A stretch of 64,000 nucleotides of DNA from Kangiella koreensis DSM 16069 (GTDB taxonomy: Bacteria; Pseudomonadota; Gammaproteobacteria; Enterobacterales; Kangiellaceae), in NCBI RefSeq assembly GCF_000024085.1, contig NC_013166.1, forward strand, positions 1 through 64,000, read 5' to 3'. Position 1 is the stretch's first letter; the number at the start of each line of letters is the position of its first letter. The position numbers were made by a program, and so were the translations under genes. The notes beneath the pieces are model-generated. The model searched no databases. It had not been told where the DNA came from and worked only from the letters and a program-made list of their open reading frames with translations. Positions 25,066 through 33,466 of this stretch are shown in pieces.

Positions 25066-26385
25066 ATGATGAGTAACAAAACCAAAATTGCGAAATGGCT
25101 ATTTGTGGGTGGCTTACTGGCCGCTCACGGATTGCCAACCAGCATGGCCGCTGAAGAGGATGAGTGGGGTGATGTCTGGGAAGATGAATGGGATGAGAAG
25201 GAATCATCCAACTGGTCATGGGCTGGCTTTCTAGAGGCAGGCTATGGTCGACGACTGCAAACTGATCTATTGTTCGAGGACAAAGAAACCTTGAATGAGC
25301 TGCGAGGACACCTGGAAGCAGATTATAAAGGCGATGAAGTGGACTTCAGTTTTCGGGGTGACACCTGGTATGACGGTGTGACTGATGAGATGGAATTAGA
25401 CATTCGTGAACTAGCCTGGAGTTTTTCTGCGTTTGGTAATACCGATTTCAAGATTGGTCGTCAGATTAGCACCTGGGGAACTGGTGATTTGGTTTTTTTA
25501 AATGATCTGTTCCCAAAGGATTGGCAGTCATTTTTCGCAGGTCGAGAAGACACTTATTTAAAAGCACCAGCAAATTCGGTTCGAGTTACTAGCTATTTTG
25601 ATGCAGTTAACGTGGATCTGGTGTGGACGCCAGTGTTTGAAGAAGATCGCTATATCAATGGGGAAAGGTTTTCTTTGTTTAACCCGATAGTGGGCGACAA
25701 TATTGGCGGCTTTGATGTTGTGAATCCAATAGAGCCCGATCACAACTTTGGCAATAGCGAAATTTCTTTGAGACTGTATAAAAATGTCGAAGGTACTGAG
25801 TATGCCTTATACGGTTATCGAGGATTCGATAAGCAGCCGGTTGGAATTACCAATAGTTTTCAACCAACCTTCCATCGTAAAGATATTTTTGGTGCAAGCG
25901 TTCGAGGTAGCATTGAAAGTGGACTTTATAATTTTGAAGTGGCTTATCATGATGCGGTAGAAGACAGTAACGGCACCAACCCCTTTGTGAAAAATTCACA
26001 ATGGAGATTGTTAGCCGGTTACGAAACCGAGGCGGCAACCCGATTAACCCTAGGATTGCAATATTATCTGGAGTGGACACAAGATTATGATCAGTTGATC
26101 GCAAATTCACCGTTTCCACAGTTCGAAGGGGAAGAAAGGCGACATCTGGTTACAACGCGGATAACGTACAGAACAGCAAAGGATCAATTTGTATGGTCTT
26201 TATTTGCGTTTTATTCGCCCAGTGACGAAGACAGTTATTTACGCCCAAGTATGAATTATCGTTTCAGTGATGAATGGTTATTCACAGTCGGGGCAAACTT
26301 ATTCAATGGACAGGAAGCTCATACCTTCTTTGGCCAGTTTGAAGATGCAAGTAACGCGTATTTGCGTGTGAGATATCAATTTTAG
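25066..26385 (+). CDS. outer-membrane beta-barrel protein (DUF1302-like)
   Basis: This is a 439-residue exported protein. A signal peptide (about 1-29, ending SMAAEE) leads into an acidic, Trp-rich segment (DEWGDVWEDEWDEKE), followed by many alternating amphipathic strands. The last residues, YLRVRYQF, end in Phe, the usual outer-membrane barrel signature. The block IGRQISTWGTGDLVFLNDLFPKDW resembles DUF1302-type porin-like proteins. It follows the LolA-like gene and may form the outer-membrane part of the same transport path. Confidence 0.7.
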   Translation: MMSNKTKIAKWLFVGGLLAAHGLPTSMAAEEDEWGDVWEDEWDEKESSNWSWAGFLEAGYGRRLQTDLLFEDKETLNELRGHLEADYKGDEVDFSFRGDTWYDGVTDEMELDIRELAWSFSAFGNTDFKIGRQISTWGTGDLVFLNDLFPKDWQSFFAGREDTYLKAPANSVRVTSYFDAVNVDLVWTPVFEEDRYINGERFSLFNPIVGDNIGGFDVVNPIEPDHNFGNSEISLRLYKNVEGTEYALYGYRGFDKQPVGITNSFQPTFHRKDIFGASVRGSIESGLYNFEVAYHDAVEDSNGTNPFVKNSQWRLLAGYETEAATRLTLGLQYYLEWTQDYDQLIANSPFPQFEGEERRHLVTTRITYRTAKDQFVWSLFAFYSPSDEDSYLRPSMNYRFSDEWLFTVGANLFNGQEAHTFFGQFEDASNAYLRVRYQF

Positions 26386-26396
26386 GAGGTAATCCT

Positions 26397-26624
26397 ATGG
26401 CACAGAAAAAAATGACTGCTGAAAGAGTACTGATGGCTTTCGCTGGTTTTATGGTTTTATTATCAGTGGTGTTAACCTGGTACGTACATCCTTACTGGTT
26501 ATGGTTAACGGTATTTGTTGGTGCGAATCTATTTCAGTCTGCATTTACTGGATTTTGCCCAGCAATGATGGTGATTAAAAAATTAGGTTTTAAAACAGAA
26601 AGACAGGCTGCTCAGGAATCTTAG
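26397..26624 (+). CDS. DUF2892 (YgaP-like) inner-membrane protein
   Basis: This is a 75-residue protein with two membrane helices and the family motif GANLFQSAFTGFCPAMMVIKKLG. The same domain is the membrane part of the rhodanese YgaP, so it is linked to sulfur-transfer genes. Here it lies 11 nt after the barrel gene (AGGAGG ribosome site) and converges on a separate rhodanese and ArsR regulator, which supports a link to reactive sulfur. Confidence 0.85.
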   Translation: MAQKKMTAERVLMAFAGFMVLLSVVLTWYVHPYWLWLTVFVGANLFQSAFTGFCPAMMVIKKLGFKTERQAAQES

Positions 26625-26647
26625 TAAAGTAACTCTAGATGGGATAA

Positions 26648-26687
26648 TTAACGGTAAGGGCGATTCATAAATCACCCTTACCGTTAA
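26648..26687. terminator. long hairpin between convergent DUF2892 and rhodanese genes
   Basis: TTAACGGTAAGGG (26648-26660) pairs perfectly with CCCTTACCGTTAA (26675-26687). An inner GATT/AATC extends the stem around a 4-nt loop with one mismatch. A strong U-tract is missing on both sides, so it is a probable bidirectional transcription or RNA-decay barrier. Confidence 0.6.
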
Positions 26688-26695
26688 AAGGTCAA

Positions 26696-27079
26696 TTAAG
26701 GCTTAACGATATTGCCGCCGGATTCAGCCCACTGTTTAATTCCACCTGCAACAGAAAAAACATTTTTAAAACCAATTTGCTCAAGAGCATGAGCTGAACA
26801 AGCTGATCGTCCACCAGTAGCGCAATAGATATAGATCGGTGTATTAAGGATTTCTTCTTCAGATAATCCTTCTAAAAAAGGATGGCTAAAAAGTTTAAAC
26901 TCAAGAACACCACGAGGAATCGGTAAGGCGCCTTCAATAATACCTTCAGCATGTTCCGCTGGTTCACGAACATCAATAATTAAAGCATTAGAACAGTCTG
27001 TGCATTTGAAATCATCAATACTAACTTCTTTGATGTTCTGTTTGATAGAGCCTATGTAATTTTGTAAACAAGGTTGCAT
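26696..27079 (-). CDS. rhodanese-like sulfurtransferase
   Basis: This is a 127-residue single rhodanese domain with active-site Cys86 in IYCATGGRSA and the fold markers LIIDVREPAEHAEG and GFKNVFSVAGGIKQW. Rhodaneses move sulfane sulfur between thiols, thiosulfate and cyanide. Two further cysteines (CTDC) lie near residues 26-29. The ATG at 27079 shares one base with the ArsR stop codon and has AGGAG upstream, so the two genes are translationally coupled. Confidence 0.9.
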   Translation of the reverse strand: MQPCLQNYIGSIKQNIKEVSIDDFKCTDCSNALIIDVREPAEHAEGIIEGALPIPRGVLEFKLFSHPFLEGLSEEEILNTPIYIYCATGGRSACSAHALEQIGFKNVFSVAGGIKQWAESGGNIVKP

Positions 27080-27414
27080 TAACAAGTCTCCTGACAATAA
27101 ATCTCATGCAGTAAATGAATGATACGAGCGACTTCGGTCGAAGCTAATGAATAGTAAATGGTTTGCGAATGACGACGAGTCGTAACCAAATCACTTTTTC
27201 TTAATAAAGCCAGGTGTTGCGACAGCGCCGACTGACTCAGTTGTGGTAATAAATCGTTAAGCTCACCAACCGATAATTCTTTTTCAAGAAGAATACAAAG
27301 AATCATCAGTCGCTGTTCGTTGGAAATATTTTTTAGCAACTGTGCTGCTTCGGCAGAGTGCTTTTGCATTTCGTCTGTAAATGCCATGGTGCTTGAAGTC
27401 GTTCGTTGATCCAT
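27079..27414 (-). CDS. ArsR-family regulator, BigR/SqrR-like persulfide sensor
   Basis: This is a 111-residue winged-helix repressor. The helix-turn-helix is in LSQSALSQHLALLRKSDLVTTRR. Cys40 (RLMILC) and Cys107 (HEIYC) sit at the positions of the two cysteines that form a polysulfide bridge in SqrR/BigR proteins; Cys111 is extra. It is coupled to a rhodanese. Likely role: derepression of sulfur-detoxification genes by sulfane sulfur. Targets are inferred to include its own operon and perhaps the genes at 20683-26624. Confidence 0.82.
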   Translation of the reverse strand: MDQRTTSSTMAFTDEMQKHSAEAAQLLKNISNEQRLMILCILLEKELSVGELNDLLPQLSQSALSQHLALLRKSDLVTTRRHSQTIYYSLASTEVARIIHLLHEIYCQETC

Positions 27415-27474
27415 AATTAAATTCTGCCTTAAACTATACTAATGCGCAATTAACTGACTCTACAAAAAAGAAAG

Positions 27475-28938
27475 TTACACAGGTGAAAAATCACCCAGGG
27501 TTTTTAATTTTGGTTGCTGTTGTTTTGGTATGAAGTCGCCAGTAGCAGGATTAAAGTTATAGTCCTGCGACCAGTCTTCAGCATTTTCAACAACTTGGCG
27601 CAGCGCATCAACAATCGAGAGTGCTTCATCATTATTGTTAGTAGGATGAAGAGACACACGAACCCAGCCGGGTTTGTCAGTGAGATCGCCCTGATCAATT
27701 CTATTCGTTATTTCATGACTTTGCAGTTGATCAACATCAAGTAGTAAATGACCGTAGGTACCGGCGCATGAACAACCACCTCTGGTCTGTATTCCAAACC
27801 TATCATTTAGTAAACGAACAATTAAATTATGATGAATGCCTAGTACGTAAAAAGAAACGATACAAAGTCGTTCTTTCTGTTCTCCTTCGAGAATTTGTAC
27901 ACCTGGAATTTGGGAAAAGCCATCCAATAAGATTTTTGCTAACTCTTCCTCGCGAGCCTGAATCTTATCGACGCCCATAGCATCTTTAAGTTTAAAGGCT
28001 AAAGCTGCTTTGATGGTTTGCAGGAAACCTGGTGTTCCACCATCTTCGCGTGCTTCAATATTATCGAAGAAGCGATGCTCACCCCAAGGGTTAGTCCACG
28101 AGACAGTTCCGCCCCCTGGCTGATCTGGCACTTTGCAGTCATAAAGAGCCTGATCGAAAATCAAAATACCGCTACTGCCCGGGCCACCCAAAAATTTGTG
28201 TGGAGAGATAAAAATGGCATCCAGTTTCTGTTCAGGATCAGCAGGATGCATATTGATATCTACATAAGGCGCAGAAGCAGCAAAGTCCACAAAGCAGAGG
28301 CCATTGTGTTGATGCATGATTTTGGCCATTTCATGATAAGGCGTTTTAATACCGGTCACGTTACTGCAAGCAGTAAAAGAACCAATCTTAACCAGACGAT
28401 CCTGATATTGCTCCAGCAACTCACGCATATGCCCTAAATCAGGACGGCCTTGCGCATCAGAACGAATAATTTCTAAAGTCACTTCACATTCGTGCCAGGT
28501 GGTTTGATTGGAGTGATGCTCCATGTGAGTCACCAGCACTAGTGGTTTTTCATGTTCTTTGATATCAAGACGTTCACGCCATTTCTCAGGAACGCGCAAT
28601 CCCAACATGCGCTGGAATTTGTTGATCACTAAAGTCATGCCCGAACCTGCAGCAATCAATACATCGCTCTCATTGGCGTTAACATGACGCTTAATAATCT
28701 GCTGCGCATCATGGTAAGCATTGGTCATGGTTGTACCGGTCAGCGTAGTTTCAGTATGCGTATTAGCCACATAAGGACCTAGGGTATTGCTAATAAACTC
28801 TTCAATTGGACGATATAAACGGCCACTCGCGGTCCAATCGGCATATAAAATAGAATCACCATTCGGCGCAGCGTCGTAACTATGGTTCTCGCCAATGATT
28901 TCCTGACGGAAAGATGAAAAATGTTCAATGAGGTTCAT
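27475..28938 (-). CDS. class V aminotransferase (cysteine desulfurase-like PLP enzyme)
   Basis: This is a 487-residue fold-type I PLP enzyme of aminotransferase class V. The PLP lysine is in IFISPHKFLGGPGSSG, the preceding Asp in GLCFVDFAASAPY, and a Cys-bearing loop RGGCSCAGTYGH lies toward the C-terminus. It is longer than IscS/SufS (about 400 aa). The exact reaction is uncertain: desulfurase, lyase or aminotransferase. It lies just upstream of the ArsR-rhodanese pair on the same strand, with a separate promoter region of about 60 bp, so a sulfur link is plausible. Confidence 0.78.
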   Translation of the reverse strand: MNLIEHFSSFRQEIIGENHSYDAAPNGDSILYADWTASGRLYRPIEEFISNTLGPYVANTHTETTLTGTTMTNAYHDAQQIIKRHVNANESDVLIAAGSGMTLVINKFQRMLGLRVPEKWRERLDIKEHEKPLVLVTHMEHHSNQTTWHECEVTLEIIRSDAQGRPDLGHMRELLEQYQDRLVKIGSFTACSNVTGIKTPYHEMAKIMHQHNGLCFVDFAASAPYVDINMHPADPEQKLDAIFISPHKFLGGPGSSGILIFDQALYDCKVPDQPGGGTVSWTNPWGEHRFFDNIEAREDGGTPGFLQTIKAALAFKLKDAMGVDKIQAREEELAKILLDGFSQIPGVQILEGEQKERLCIVSFYVLGIHHNLIVRLLNDRFGIQTRGGCSCAGTYGHLLLDVDQLQSHEITNRIDQGDLTDKPGWVRVSLHPTNNNDEALSIVDALRQVVENAEDWSQDYNFNPATGDFIPKQQQPKLKTLGDFSPV

Positions 28939-29023
28939 TATAAGAATAATCGTCTGACAAAATATGCAAAGAAGCTAATATAGACAGGGATCTACAGATA
29001 AGCAAGTAACTGCTAGGCATAAA

Positions 29024-29051
29024 GCCACTGGCTAGACCAATCTAACCAGTG
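29024..29051 (-). terminator. terminator-like hairpin after the lipoprotein gene
   Basis: CACTGG-C-TAGA pairs with TCTA-A-CCAGTG around CCAA, with one mismatch. It lies about 30 nt past the stop of the last gene of the ECF operon. The U-tract is weak. Confidence 0.5.
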
Positions 29052-29080
29052 ACGGGACCTTTGTAAGCACAATAAACCGA

Positions 29081-29593
29081 TTAAGAGTCTTGGCTTTTCA
29101 AACGCTTATGCACTTCAAGCGCATCATAACTGTTATCGGACTCCGGACGGACACCTTTGCCCATTCGAATGGCAATGATGCTTTCGACCATACTTTGTGA
29201 TGACTCCAGCTGAGTGCCAAACGTGGTCTGGTGTACGGGGTAGCTACGAGTTTTACAGCCGACCAGACCACAGTCACGAGTGACAACCATGGTCTCACTA
29301 TGCGAAATACTGGGATCGGCATTTTGACGGGTATGGGTCAGAGTTTGCTGATCGTTTATCACAAACCAGTCATAGCCCTTTTCAAGAGTTAGCTGGGCGG
29401 CACGGCGCATGGCATAGTCCATCGCCTGCTTGGAGTCATCACCGCGCATTTTAAAATGCACTCGATAACTATTACTGTCCAACTGGCTGTGACTGTAGCC
29501 AAAGCCGTTGTCCGATGCCGGACTGTATACCGGGCTGGAAGCACAGGCCATTAGCAAAAAGGTAACCATCAGCGAAGTGATTAAAAATTTCAT
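29081..29593 (-). CDS. CC0125/CC1285-type small lipoprotein
   Basis: This is a 170-residue lipoprotein. A signal peptide with lipobox LLMACASS puts the acylated cysteine at residue 17. The mature part contains FGYSHSQLDSNSYRVHFKM and AMRRAAQLTLEKGYDWFVI, which resemble an uncharacterised lipoprotein family seen in proteobacteria. It is the third gene of an ECF sigma/anti-sigma operon (10 nt after the anti-sigma gene), so it is likely made under envelope stress. The function is unknown. Confidence 0.75.
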   Translation of the reverse strand: MKFLITSLMVTFLLMACASSPVYSPASDNGFGYSHSQLDSNSYRVHFKMRGDDSKQAMDYAMRRAAQLTLEKGYDWFVINDQQTLTHTRQNADPSISHSETMVVTRDCGLVGCKTRSYPVHQTTFGTQLESSQSMVESIIAIRMGKGVRPESDNSYDALEVHKRLKSQDS

Positions 29594-29603
29594 ACAAACC
29601 TCC

Positions 29604-30359
29604 TTAGTGGTTTAAAGGTTGAGCCCAACCTGAGTCTATTGCTTCTTGTTCCTGCTCAGCGTTAAGAAAAGTACCTGCAGCCATGGATTCAACCAGGCTG
29701 TTAATAGGTTTCTGTGAGCTGGCGGTTTGATAACTACCAGCCTTGATGGGCTCATCAAAAAGTGTAGCCTCGAGTTGCCAGCTATTGCCATCATGGCAGG
29801 CAATACTGTGCTGACTATTTTCTGGTGTTTGCAAAACAAACTGGCGACATAGCTGTTGATCACTATTCATAAAAGAAACCCTGGCAGTCAACTGATAGCC
29901 TTCGGCTAGAGTGATAGATTGACCACTGACGTGATCATCTAAAGCGGTGGTTATCTGAGGCCAGTAAATGGTTGAATGTGTATCTTGAACTTGTGTGAGC
30001 AAACCAATCGCCAAGCCAAGGACTAGGGCTGCGGCGGTAGCTAACGGCGCTTGCGCCTGCCATGCAGACTTTGCCCGACGCCACAGACTTAAATCAACAA
30101 CGGTATCATTAGCTTGTGAAAGATGTTCATTGTCTGCAACCAGCTTTTGAATAGATTCAGGCAGGGGTACCTCATCAATGTCATGATAAGTTGCAGAAAC
30201 GATGGCATCGACACTGGCTAACTCGGCAAGACGAATAACCAAATCTTCATCATCCGCAAGTTGATCACGAATCAACTTCATTTCATGTTCTGGCAGTTCA
30301 GAATCCAGAAACGCAGAAAGCTTTTCGTCAGTTAGCAGCTCGTTAACATTCTGTGTCAT
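29604..30359 (-). CDS. anti-sigma factor, single-pass membrane protein
   Basis: This is a 251-residue protein with an N-terminal cytoplasmic anti-sigma-like domain (LSAFLDSELPEHEMKLIRDQLADDEDL). One membrane helix lies around 105-125 (LATAAALVLGLAIGLLT), followed by a periplasmic domain. It presumably holds the ECF factor encoded just upstream at the membrane until a signal releases it. Its ATG overlaps the sigma-factor stop by 4 nt (ATGA). I see no clear zinc-binding HxxxCxxC motif, so it is not a typical ZAS protein. Confidence 0.85.
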   Translation of the reverse strand: MTQNVNELLTDEKLSAFLDSELPEHEMKLIRDQLADDEDLVIRLAELASVDAIVSATYHDIDEVPLPESIQKLVADNEHLSQANDTVVDLSLWRRAKSAWQAQAPLATAAALVLGLAIGLLTQVQDTHSTIYWPQITTALDDHVSGQSITLAEGYQLTARVSFMNSDQQLCRQFVLQTPENSQHSIACHDGNSWQLEATLFDEPIKAGSYQTASSQKPINSLVESMAAGTFLNAEQEQEAIDSGWAQPLNH

Positions 30360-30847
30360 GCAATAATCCTCATATCATGATCGTCAAACCATTGAACCAT
30401 GGTATTTCTTGCTCTGGATAGTCTACTCATAACAGTGCCCACAGGAATATCCAGCATAGCAGCGACTTCTTTGTAACTTAAATCTTCAACTGCAATTAAA
30501 GTCAGTATCGATTTTTGTTCTTCAGGCAGTTGAGCTAGAGCTTTCTGAACCTGTTCAACAGTAAGCTGATTGGTCATAATCTTTTCACCATCAACAATGT
30601 CGTGTTGTTGCAACTCTGGTTTCTGTGTCGCATCCTGGCGCACTTTTTGTGAACGATGGTTATCGATCCACAAATTACGACAAACTCTGAAGGACCACTT
30701 GGTGAGATCAACGTTGTCCGGAAGTTCTTTCGTAAGAATTCGCTCAACGGTTGATTGCAACAAATCATCAGCATCGTGATGGTTACCCGTTAGCGAATAG
30801 GCAAAACGCCTAAGCATTGGGATAACTGTTTCAAGCTGTTGTTTCAT
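30356..30847 (-). CDS. ECF-type RNA polymerase sigma factor
   Basis: This is a 163-residue extracytoplasmic-function sigma factor. Region 2 contains DADDLLQSTVERIL and FRVCRNLWIDNHR; region 4 contains LPEEQKSILTLIAVEDLSYKEVAAMLDIPVGTVMSRLSRAR. It heads the sigma/anti-sigma/lipoprotein operon. Its own promoter and those of two nearby envelope genes share the ECF-type pattern GGAAT-N17-CGTC, suggesting autoregulation and a local regulon. Confidence 0.92.
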   Translation of the reverse strand: MKQQLETVIPMLRRFAYSLTGNHHDADDLLQSTVERILTKELPDNVDLTKWSFRVCRNLWIDNHRSQKVRQDATQKPELQQHDIVDGEKIMTNQLTVEQVQKALAQLPEEQKSILTLIAVEDLSYKEVAAMLDIPVGTVMSRLSRARNTMVQWFDDHDMRIIA

Positions 30848-30954
30848 TTGCAGTCTCCAAAGTCATTGCATGTTTCTTTACTACATAAAAAAACAGGCAA
30901 ATAGACAATAAGGGTTTTCCCTTATATCAAACCAATATATGGCTCATTTAATAT

Positions 30955-30983
30955 GTTGACGTCTCAAAATCGGAATTTATTCC
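30955..30983 (-). promoter_or_regulatory. ECF promoter of the sigma/anti-sigma operon
   Basis: On the minus strand GGAAT (-35, 30983-30979) is followed by exactly 17 nt and CGTCAAC (-10, 30961-30955), about 110 bp before the sigma-factor ATG. The spacing and the -10 heptamer are identical to the divergent promoter at 30993-31021. Confidence 0.7.
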
Positions 30984-30992
30984 AGGAGAATC

Positions 30993-31021
30993 GGAATTTT
31001 TTCACAACAATAAACGTCAAC
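30993..31021 (+). promoter_or_regulatory. ECF promoter of the S8 protease gene
   Basis: GGAAT (30993-30997), 17 nt, then CGTCAAC (31015-31021), 32 bp before the protease ATG. The -35 lies in one of two direct repeats of AATCGGAATTT (30969-30979 and 30990-31000). Confidence 0.72.
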
Positions 31022-31053
31022 TTAATACAATAACGGTATTAACAACACTGAGT

Positions 31054-32421
31054 ATGAAAATGAAAACATTCAAATGGTCAGGTTTATTATTGATGGCTGG
31101 TGCTATAACAGTTAAAGCCGCAACGCCAATTGATAATGTGGTACGCAGCGTAGAACAGCGAATCCCAGAAATACGGCAATTACCAGAAGATACAATAGAT
31201 ATTCAACGACCAGAAATTGAATTTAAATTACCGCAGGAGGCAATAGATGATGCAAAACAAGGATTGTCGGAACTGGACAAAGCAGCATTAAAAACACTAG
31301 ATCCTTTGCAAGAGCTTCCCAAGCAATTGGCAATCGCTGATGTCAACGGTAAAACGGTCCTTATTGAACAGGAAGTAGAAAATGGCTGGCGGGCAGTGGC
31401 CAATGAATGGCTGTTAATTATTGAAGAACAAGAGTTAAAACAACTAAAGAAGATCGGCGCTGAAGTTGTGACTACAACCAGGTTGCAGCATCTAGATATG
31501 GTGGTTGTTGTTTTCAAAGTTCCGAATGAGATGAACTCAAGAAAAGCATTAGAAAAAAAACTGCCAGAAAACTGGAGCAGTCAGTTAGGGCGAAACCATA
31601 TATATGAAGCCAACACACAACAAGCTACCGATACAGAGCACAATCATTCAGAAGAAATAGGAGTTAAAAAACCAGCATGCGATAAGCCTGTTTCAATTGG
31701 GTTGATCGATACCGCTATTGAAATAAACCATAGTGCTTTAAAAAAGGCGACTATAAAAGCTAAAAACTTCATGCAGAGCAACGTTTCAACCCCCTCAGGC
31801 CATGGAACTGCTGTAGCCGGACTATTAGTTGGGGGTCAGGACCAGTTAAAGCCGTTACTGCCTAAAGCAACACTTTACTCAGCATCAGTTTTTTATTCCC
31901 GTAATCAATATTCTCAGGGAGCTACATTGGTGAATTTAGTCCGAGCTTTGGACTGGATGGTAGCCAATAAGGTGCGGGTAGTTAATATGAGTTTGACCGG
32001 CCCGAATAATCCTGTTCTAAAAAATGCAATCCAGACAACTGCTGCACGGGGCGTGATTATAGTGGCAGCAGTCGGTAATCAAGGGCCTGCATCTCGCCCA
32101 TTATATCCGGCAGCATATCCACAAGTTATCGGCGCAACAGCCGTGGACAGTAAGCAACAGATTTATCGCTGGGCAAATCAGGGAGAGCAAATAGATTTTT
32201 CCGCACCTGGCGTTTCGGTAATAACCAGCAGAGCAAACAATCAAATAGGCCACGAAACAGGAACATCAATGGCGGCACCGGTAGTGAGCGCTTTTGTAAG
32301 TTGTGAGGTTAGTGACGATACAACAAAGGATGGAGTTGTTGAAATATTGAGACAGAAAGCGATAGATTTAGGAGAGAAAGGCAAAGATAACGTATTTGGA
32401 TATGGACTATTACAACCATAA
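31054..32421 (+). CDS. secreted S8 family (subtilisin-like) serine peptidase
   Basis: This is a 455-residue exported protease. A signal peptide (about 1-23) is followed by a helical propeptide-like region (about 25-195) and the subtilase domain. The catalytic triad is Asp219 (IGLIDTAIE), His250 (SGHGTAVAG) and Ser405 (GTSMAAPVV), with the oxyanion Asn in VAAVGNQGP. It is divergent from the ECF sigma operon and carries the same promoter motif, so it is probably induced by envelope stress. Family knowledge suggests degradation of secreted or periplasmic proteins; the target is unknown. Confidence 0.9.
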   Translation: MKMKTFKWSGLLLMAGAITVKAATPIDNVVRSVEQRIPEIRQLPEDTIDIQRPEIEFKLPQEAIDDAKQGLSELDKAALKTLDPLQELPKQLAIADVNGKTVLIEQEVENGWRAVANEWLLIIEEQELKQLKKIGAEVVTTTRLQHLDMVVVVFKVPNEMNSRKALEKKLPENWSSQLGRNHIYEANTQQATDTEHNHSEEIGVKKPACDKPVSIGLIDTAIEINHSALKKATIKAKNFMQSNVSTPSGHGTAVAGLLVGGQDQLKPLLPKATLYSASVFYSRNQYSQGATLVNLVRALDWMVANKVRVVNMSLTGPNNPVLKNAIQTTAARGVIIVAAVGNQGPASRPLYPAAYPQVIGATAVDSKQQIYRWANQGEQIDFSAPGVSVITSRANNQIGHETGTSMAAPVVSAFVSCEVSDDTTKDGVVEILRQKAIDLGEKGKDNVFGYGLLQP

Positions 32422-32446
32422 AAAAGGCTCAACATCCATGTGGAGC
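32421..32446. terminator. terminator between S8 protease and barrel genes
   Basis: GCTC-A-ACAT pairs with ATGT-G-GAGC around CC, with one mismatch. On the minus strand it is followed by a run of six T, so it best serves the gene at 32474-33394. Confidence 0.6.
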
Positions 32447-32473
32447 AATTTAAAAATCAAATAAATGGTAATA

Positions 32474-33394
32474 TTAAATATCCAGTCTGTAAATTAAACT
32501 CAGTTGAGTTGCGTCATAATCGGCAGAAGACAGGTTGGAATCTGCATCAGTTTGTTCGAGACGGGTAATCATCGAAAAGTGATCAGTAAAAAAGAGATCC
32601 CAGGTCAGGCTGATACTGTTTTTAGTGTCAGCGCGTGATTCTTCAATCTCTGGATAGATGCCGAGATAATCACGGCTTGAATAGCGACCGTTCAGTTTCA
32701 GACGGTTGCGTTTATCAAGCCAGTTAAACTCATGAGCAAAAGTTGCACGATAATTGGTGGCATCATAACTAAAGTGTTCGACTTGGGCTGTTTCTTCTTC
32801 CTGTTCGATACCCAATGAAAAAAAGCTAAGTCCCTGATTAAAAAAGAAGTATCCATCTGTAGCAACACTATCACCAGAAGCATCTCGATCGCTCAAATTA
32901 TCAAACCTTTTATCAATATCCAAAAGCTCTGCCCTAAGATAGAAACTATTGGCAAATAATTTACCGGCATAAAATCCTGTACGTGTCATATCAAGAAAGC
33001 CATCACCGGCTAACTTTGCATCAATTTTGTGCTGGTTGGCACCCACAGTCAGTACGGAAAAATCGTAAGAGACATCACCAAAAACTCGACCGATATCAAG
33101 ATCAAAATCTTCATTGTCCTGATAACTTTTACTCGTGTAATGATAGCCACCTTTGAGGGCTAAGCGTGATGTGGCTTGCCAGTCGCCTTCTGCTTCAAAC
33201 TGAAGGTGAGTGGCCATATCACTTGCAGCTTCGTATTGGTCAATTTCCTCCACCGTGAGCTGAGAATCACGTTCCATACCAGTTTCCAGTGCGATGGAAA
33301 AGTCGCTTTGAGAGTCTTGTGATGCAGAAGCGATGCTAGCCATCAATAGTGGACTGACTGTCAGAGCGCATAGAGAAATTATATAACGCTTCAT
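32474..33394 (-). CDS. putative outer-membrane beta-barrel protein
   Basis: I do not recognise a specific family. The 306-residue protein has a signal peptide (about 1-24, ending ASA) and then regularly alternating strands with aromatic residues at turns (GGYHYTSKSY, VFGDVSYDFSVLTVGANQ, RATFAHEFNWLDKRNRLKLNG). This is typical of a 12-14-strand porin-like barrel or a surface-assembly barrel. The last residues IYRLDI lack the classic terminal Phe. It lies after the low-complexity protein on the same strand but beyond a terminator. Confidence 0.55.
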   Translation of the reverse strand: MKRYIISLCALTVSPLLMASIASASQDSQSDFSIALETGMERDSQLTVEEIDQYEAASDMATHLQFEAEGDWQATSRLALKGGYHYTSKSYQDNEDFDLDIGRVFGDVSYDFSVLTVGANQHKIDAKLAGDGFLDMTRTGFYAGKLFANSFYLRAELLDIDKRFDNLSDRDASGDSVATDGYFFFNQGLSFFSLGIEQEEETAQVEHFSYDATNYRATFAHEFNWLDKRNRLKLNGRYSSRDYLGIYPEIEESRADTKNSISLTWDLFFTDHFSMITRLEQTDADSNLSSADYDATQLSLIYRLDI

Positions 33395-33436
33395 AGTTCT
33401 CTCCTCTTGAATGAAATTAGTAATAAAGGATGAGGA

Positions 33437-33459
33437 AAAGGCCAGCGAAAGCTGGCCTT
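33437..33459 (-). terminator. terminator after the Ala/Ser-rich protein gene
   Basis: AAGGCCAGC pairs with GCTGGCCTT around GAAA. On the minus strand it is followed by TTTTCC and lies directly past the stop of the gene at 33467. Confidence 0.8.
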
Positions 33460-33466
33460 GTGTGGG

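Noticed and set aside
28018..28437. 139-aa open frame on the plus strand inside the class V aminotransferase gene
   Set aside because: It is antisense to a well-supported enzyme gene, with no recognisable domain.
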